This document shows positions 6,099 to 7,288 of a stretch of 7,288 nucleotides of DNA, one piece after another. The position numbers and the translations under genes were made by a program. A model generated the notes under the pieces. It had not been told where the DNA came from. It made no database searches and worked only from the letters and a program-made list of their open reading frames with translations. The stretch is from positions 1 to 7,288 of the forward strand of contig JAKLQT010000152.1 in the NCBI GenBank assembly GCA_022013205.1. Reading direction: 5' to 3'. Each line of letters opens with the position of its first letter. Positions within the stretch are counted from its first letter, which is position 1. The DNA comes from Candidatus Omnitrophota bacterium (lineage in GTDB: Bacteria > Omnitrophota > Gorgyraeia > B26-G9).

Positions 6099-6213
6099 CC
6101 GGCAGGTTATGCCTATGTTATGCTCAGCCTCACCCGGGCTAAAACCCGGGATTTCTGAGTGAGAATCCCGCAGATTTACTTTTCCGCCACTGTATAACAG
6201 CGAGACCTGCCTG
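6099..6213 (+). ncRNA. Cobalamin (B12) riboswitch aptamer
   Basis: The conserved core is readable in order. Closing stem P1 is GGCAGGT (6101–6107) with ACCTGCC (6205–6211), seven perfect pairs. GGGCTAAAA-type sequence (6136–6144) leads into GGGA (6148–6151). GTGAGAATCCC (6159–6169) pairs GGGAT (6148–6152) with ATCCC (6165–6169). The B12 box CCGCCACTGTA lies at 6184–6194, and GAGACCTGCC closes the structure. Such RNAs bind adenosyl- or other cobalamins and switch off B12 synthesis, uptake or B12-replacing genes; the B12-box loop usually pairs with a downstream regulatory hairpin. Here the next gene is an antitoxin with its own promoter more than 200 bases away, so the regulated gene is missing or is an RNA. 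Orientation is + from the order of the motifs. Confidence 0.85.
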
Positions 6214-6350
6214 TCCCGCTGCATTTAAAGCGGGAAAAGCCGGGGTTTTTAAAGCATGTGGGATAAAAACCAGCAATAAGTTCCGGAAATATTGCTTTTA
6301 ACCAGGAAAATCCCTTTGTTTTTGGGCTTTTCCTACAGCCTCGTTAGCTG
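6214..6350 (+). repeat. Row of hairpins after the riboswitch (expression platform or tail of a riboswitch-led RNA)
   Basis: Successive stems are TCCCGCT/AGCGGGA (6214–6220 with 6229–6235), GGTTTTT/AAAAACC (6244–6250 with 6265–6271), AGCAATA/TATTGCT (6272–6278 with 6290–6296, followed by T), AGGAAAA/TTTTCCT plus CCC/GGG (6304–6314 with 6324–6334), and CAGC/GCTG (6336–6339 with 6347–6350). The first, directly after the aptamer, is the likeliest switching hairpin, with T5 at 6246–6250 ten bases later. None is a textbook terminator with T directly after a GC-rich stem. The near head-to-tail order argues for a folded RNA. Confidence 0.5.
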
Positions 6351-6369
6351 CTAAAATAAAAATGAATTA

Positions 6370-6398
6370 TTGACAAAACGTACGTAATATGGTACGAT
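6370..6398 (+). promoter_or_regulatory. Promoter of the YefM/YoeB operon
   Basis: TTGACA (6370–6375), a perfect -35 box, is followed after 17 bases by TACGAT (6393–6398, 4 of 6 consensus). The predicted start at about 6405 leaves a very short leader that carries GGAGG (6405–6409), so the transcript may begin at or near the ribosome-binding site. Confidence 0.65.
6379..6396. promoter_or_regulatory. YefM-type operator with paired GTAC cores
   Basis: CGTAC (6379–6383) and GTACG (6392–6396) form an inverted repeat within the promoter spacer and -10 box. The two GTAC cores are 12 bp apart centre to centre. E. coli yefM–yoeB operators use TGTACA hexamers with, as I recall, the same spacing, so this fits autorepression by the antitoxin. 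Confidence 0.55.
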
Positions 6399-6417
6399 TT
6401 AACTGGAGGCGATTACG

Positions 6418-6660
6418 ATGACTACCTTAACTGCAAGTCAAGCACGAAGTATATTGTATCAATTGTTGGATAAAACTGCTTTATCGCATGAACCTATACA
6501 AATTACCGGAAAAAGGCATAACGCAGTATTAATATCGGAAGATGACTGGCGATCCATCCAGGAAACCCTGCATCTTCTCTCTATTCCGGGAATGCGCGAA
6601 TCAATCCGTAAAGGGCTAAAAACTCCAATTAAAGAATGCAATAAAAAATTAACATGGTAA
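6418..6660 (+). CDS. yefM: Phd/YefM-family antitoxin
   Basis: An 80-residue antitoxin of the Phd/YefM fold. The N-terminal DNA-binding part starts TTLTASQARSILYQLLDK (2–19), with the usual small-residue/S-x-AR pattern, then the dimer core PIQITGKRHNAVLISEDDW (26–44) and the helix SIQETLHLLSIPGMRESIRKG (46–66). The polar C-terminal tail (about 67–80) should be unfolded when free and cover the toxin active site when bound. GGAGG (6405–6409) lies 8 bases before the ATG, a strong site suited to making antitoxin in excess. It overlaps the toxin gene by 7 bases. The YoeB-type partner decides the subfamily. With its partner it would repress the promoter through the GTAC repeat. Confidence 0.88.
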   Translation: MTTLTASQARSILYQLLDKTALSHEPIQITGKRHNAVLISEDDWRSIQETLHLLSIPGMRESIRKGLKTPIKECNKKLTW

Positions 6661-6920
6661 ATTGGAAAATAGTTTACACAAAACAAGCTTTAAAAGATGC
6701 AAAAAGGCTTTCTACCAGTGGACTGCGTTCTAAAGCTGAATCTCTCCTGGAAATCATAAAACAAAATCCTTTCAAGACTCCATCACCATTCGAAAAGCTA
6801 GTAGGCGACTTAAACGGCGCATACTCAAGGAGAGTAAACATCCAACATAGAATTGTTTATCAAGTCATAAAAAAATATAAAACAGTAAAAATTATTCGCA
6901 TGTGGACTCATTATGATTAA
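6654..6920 (+). CDS. yoeB: Txe/YoeB-family toxin (ribosome-dependent mRNA interferase)
   Basis: An 88-residue RelE-fold toxin of the Txe/YoeB family, which enters the ribosomal A site and cuts mRNA. Family motifs: WKIVYTKQALKDAKRL (4–19), NPFKTPSPFEKLVGDLNGAY (38–57), SRRVNIQHRIVYQV (58–71) and the terminal MWTHYD. Catalytic positions known from E. coli YoeB correspond here to E47, R66 in QHRIVY, and H86 with Y87 in THYD; all are kept, so the toxin looks active. It starts inside the antitoxin gene (ATGGTAA junction), so its synthesis is coupled to the antitoxin. No terminator is visible after the stop. Confidence 0.93.
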   Translation: MVNWKIVYTKQALKDAKRLSTSGLRSKAESLLEIIKQNPFKTPSPFEKLVGDLNGAYSRRVNIQHRIVYQVIKKYKTVKIIRMWTHYD

Positions 6921-6924
6921 ATCC

Positions 6925-6952
6925 TTGTCATTTTGAAAAAAAGCGGTATACT
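6925..6952 (+). promoter_or_regulatory. Promoter upstream of yajQ
   Basis: TTGTCA (6925–6930, 5 of 6) and TATACT (6947–6952, 5 of 6) are separated by 16 bases. The boxes begin five bases after the toxin stop, giving yajQ and the short ORF before it their own transcript starting near 6959. Confidence 0.6.
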
Positions 6953-6995
6953 AAAATAATAATCAATCAAAGGAAATGAAAGAAGGAGGGGGGGG

Positions 6996-7055
6996 ATGAA
7001 TAACAAGTTGAAGACTTTGACAGCTCCGCCAGCGAAGATTAAAAAGCAAGGATAA
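6996..7055 (+). CDS. Short 19-residue ORF (possible leader peptide) before yajQ
   Basis: The ATG at 6996 stands directly behind AAGGAGG followed by a run of eight G in total (6988–6995), an extremely purine-rich Shine–Dalgarno region, although the G run leaves an ill-defined spacing. The ORF encodes MNNKLKTLTAPPAKIKKQG and stops 14 bases before the yajQ ATG. The peptide is basic, with no membrane segment and no recognised family. A seven-codon ORF (6976–6999, MKEGGGG) ends in an ATGA overlap with it. It may be a translated leader coupled to yajQ, the stub of a lost gene, or an accident of a purine-rich leader. Confidence 0.35.
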   Translation: MNNKLKTLTAPPAKIKKQG

Positions 7056-7069
7056 GGATCAGACAGGTT

Positions 7070-7288
7070 ATGGCCAATTTTTCCTTTGATATTGTATCTG
7101 AGGTAGATTTACAGGAAGTAGATAATGCGGTTAATCAGGCATCAAAAGAGGTTAATCAACGTTATGATTTTAAGAATAGTAAATGTAAGATTGAGTTTAA
7201 ACGGGAAGAAAAGCAATTGATTCTTTTCGCGGATAATGATTTTAAATTAAGTGCCTTGCGGGATATTTTGAATGGAAGATTGGTAAAA
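7070..7288 (+). CDS. yajQ: YajQ-family nucleotide-binding protein (DUF520), N-terminal part, runs off the window
   Basis: The first 73 codons, open to the window edge, match the YajQ (DUF520) family: FSFDIVSEVDLQEVDNAV (4–21), KEVNQRYDFKNSKCKIEF (27–44), then LILFADNDFKLSALRDIL (51–68). Full-length members have about 160 residues in two similar ferredoxin-like domains; some bind cyclic di-GMP and act with transcription factors, others have been linked to nucleic acids. The role here is unknown. The ATG is set by the family N-terminus; AAGGA (7054–7058) sits 11 bases upstream and overlaps the stop of the short ORF before it, so translation may depend on ribosomes finishing that ORF. The promoter at 6925–6952 serves it. 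Confidence 0.93.
   Translation, partial: MANFSFDIVSEVDLQEVDNAVNQASKEVNQRYDFKNSKCKIEFKREEKQLILFADNDFKLSALRDILNGRLVK

Larger units (their letters stand above)
6056..6417. other. Gene-free 362-base spacer with B12 riboswitch and hairpins
   Basis: No credible ORF. The spacer starts with a stem candidate CCCGCG/CGCG(T)GGG (6076–6081 with 6089–6096), continues with the cobalamin riboswitch (6099–6213), then four hairpins and a small fifth one (6214–6350), and ends with the promoter and operator of the following toxin–antitoxin pair (6370–6398). Confidence 0.8.

Noticed and set aside
6256..6279. Seven-codon ORF MWDKNQQ after the riboswitch
   Set aside because: No ribosome-binding site, and the codons form two arms of adjacent hairpins.
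6296..6349. attC-like site (TTTTAAC ... GTTAGCT) next to toxin–antitoxin genes
   Set aside because: Neither end fits the core rules (RYYYAAC / GTTRRRY), the two ends are not complementary, and no integron gene is present.

Overview
The window is a compact bacterial chromosomal segment of moderate-to-low GC. It carries housekeeping genes on the + strand only, then a short accessory stretch. The order yebC–ruvC–ruvA–ruvB–queH–queA–tgt is built on the widely conserved ruv and queA–tgt neighbourhoods. Protein details, such as a RuvC with an insert and the RuvA second helix-hairpin-helix (PGIGMQRAREIVAKLQ), do not look proteobacterial. A deep-branching Gram-negative lineage such as Omnitrophota is my guess, but the sequence alone does not settle the phylum.

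Region 1 (1–2965) is a tightly packed operon: the end of yebC, the Holliday-junction genes ruvC, ruvA and ruvB, and the epoxyqueuosine reductase gene queH. Neighbouring genes overlap by ATGA junctions or are a few bases apart. Region 2 (2966–3287) is non-coding. It holds a weak promoter candidate with a palindrome and a large, imperfect, multi-branched inverted repeat (3070–3253). The two inner hairpins of that repeat expose the same sequence, which reads CAGGATG on the minus strand. Region 3 (3288–5482) is queA and tgt. With queH these cover three steps of queuosine-tRNA synthesis: base exchange by Tgt, ribosyl transfer by QueA, and epoxide reduction by QueH.

Region 4 (5483–6920) is accessory. 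A BrnT-type toxin gene with a ribbon-helix-helix antitoxin gene has its own promoter and operator-like repeat. It is followed by 362 bases without a gene, which hold a convincing cobalamin (B12) riboswitch and a row of hairpins. Then comes a YefM/YoeB toxin–antitoxin pair, also with its own promoter and operator. The riboswitch has no recognisable B12-related gene downstream. It is either an orphan left by rearrangement or the front of a B12-controlled non-coding RNA. Region 5 (6921–7288) has a good promoter, a short ORF behind a very strong ribosome-binding site with a run of eight G, and the start of yajQ, which runs off the window.

The two best leads for something undescribed are the structured element at 3070–3253, possibly a minus-strand RNA with CsrA-type loops or alternatively a MITE/REP-like DNA repeat, and the orphan riboswitch with its structured tail at 6099–6350.
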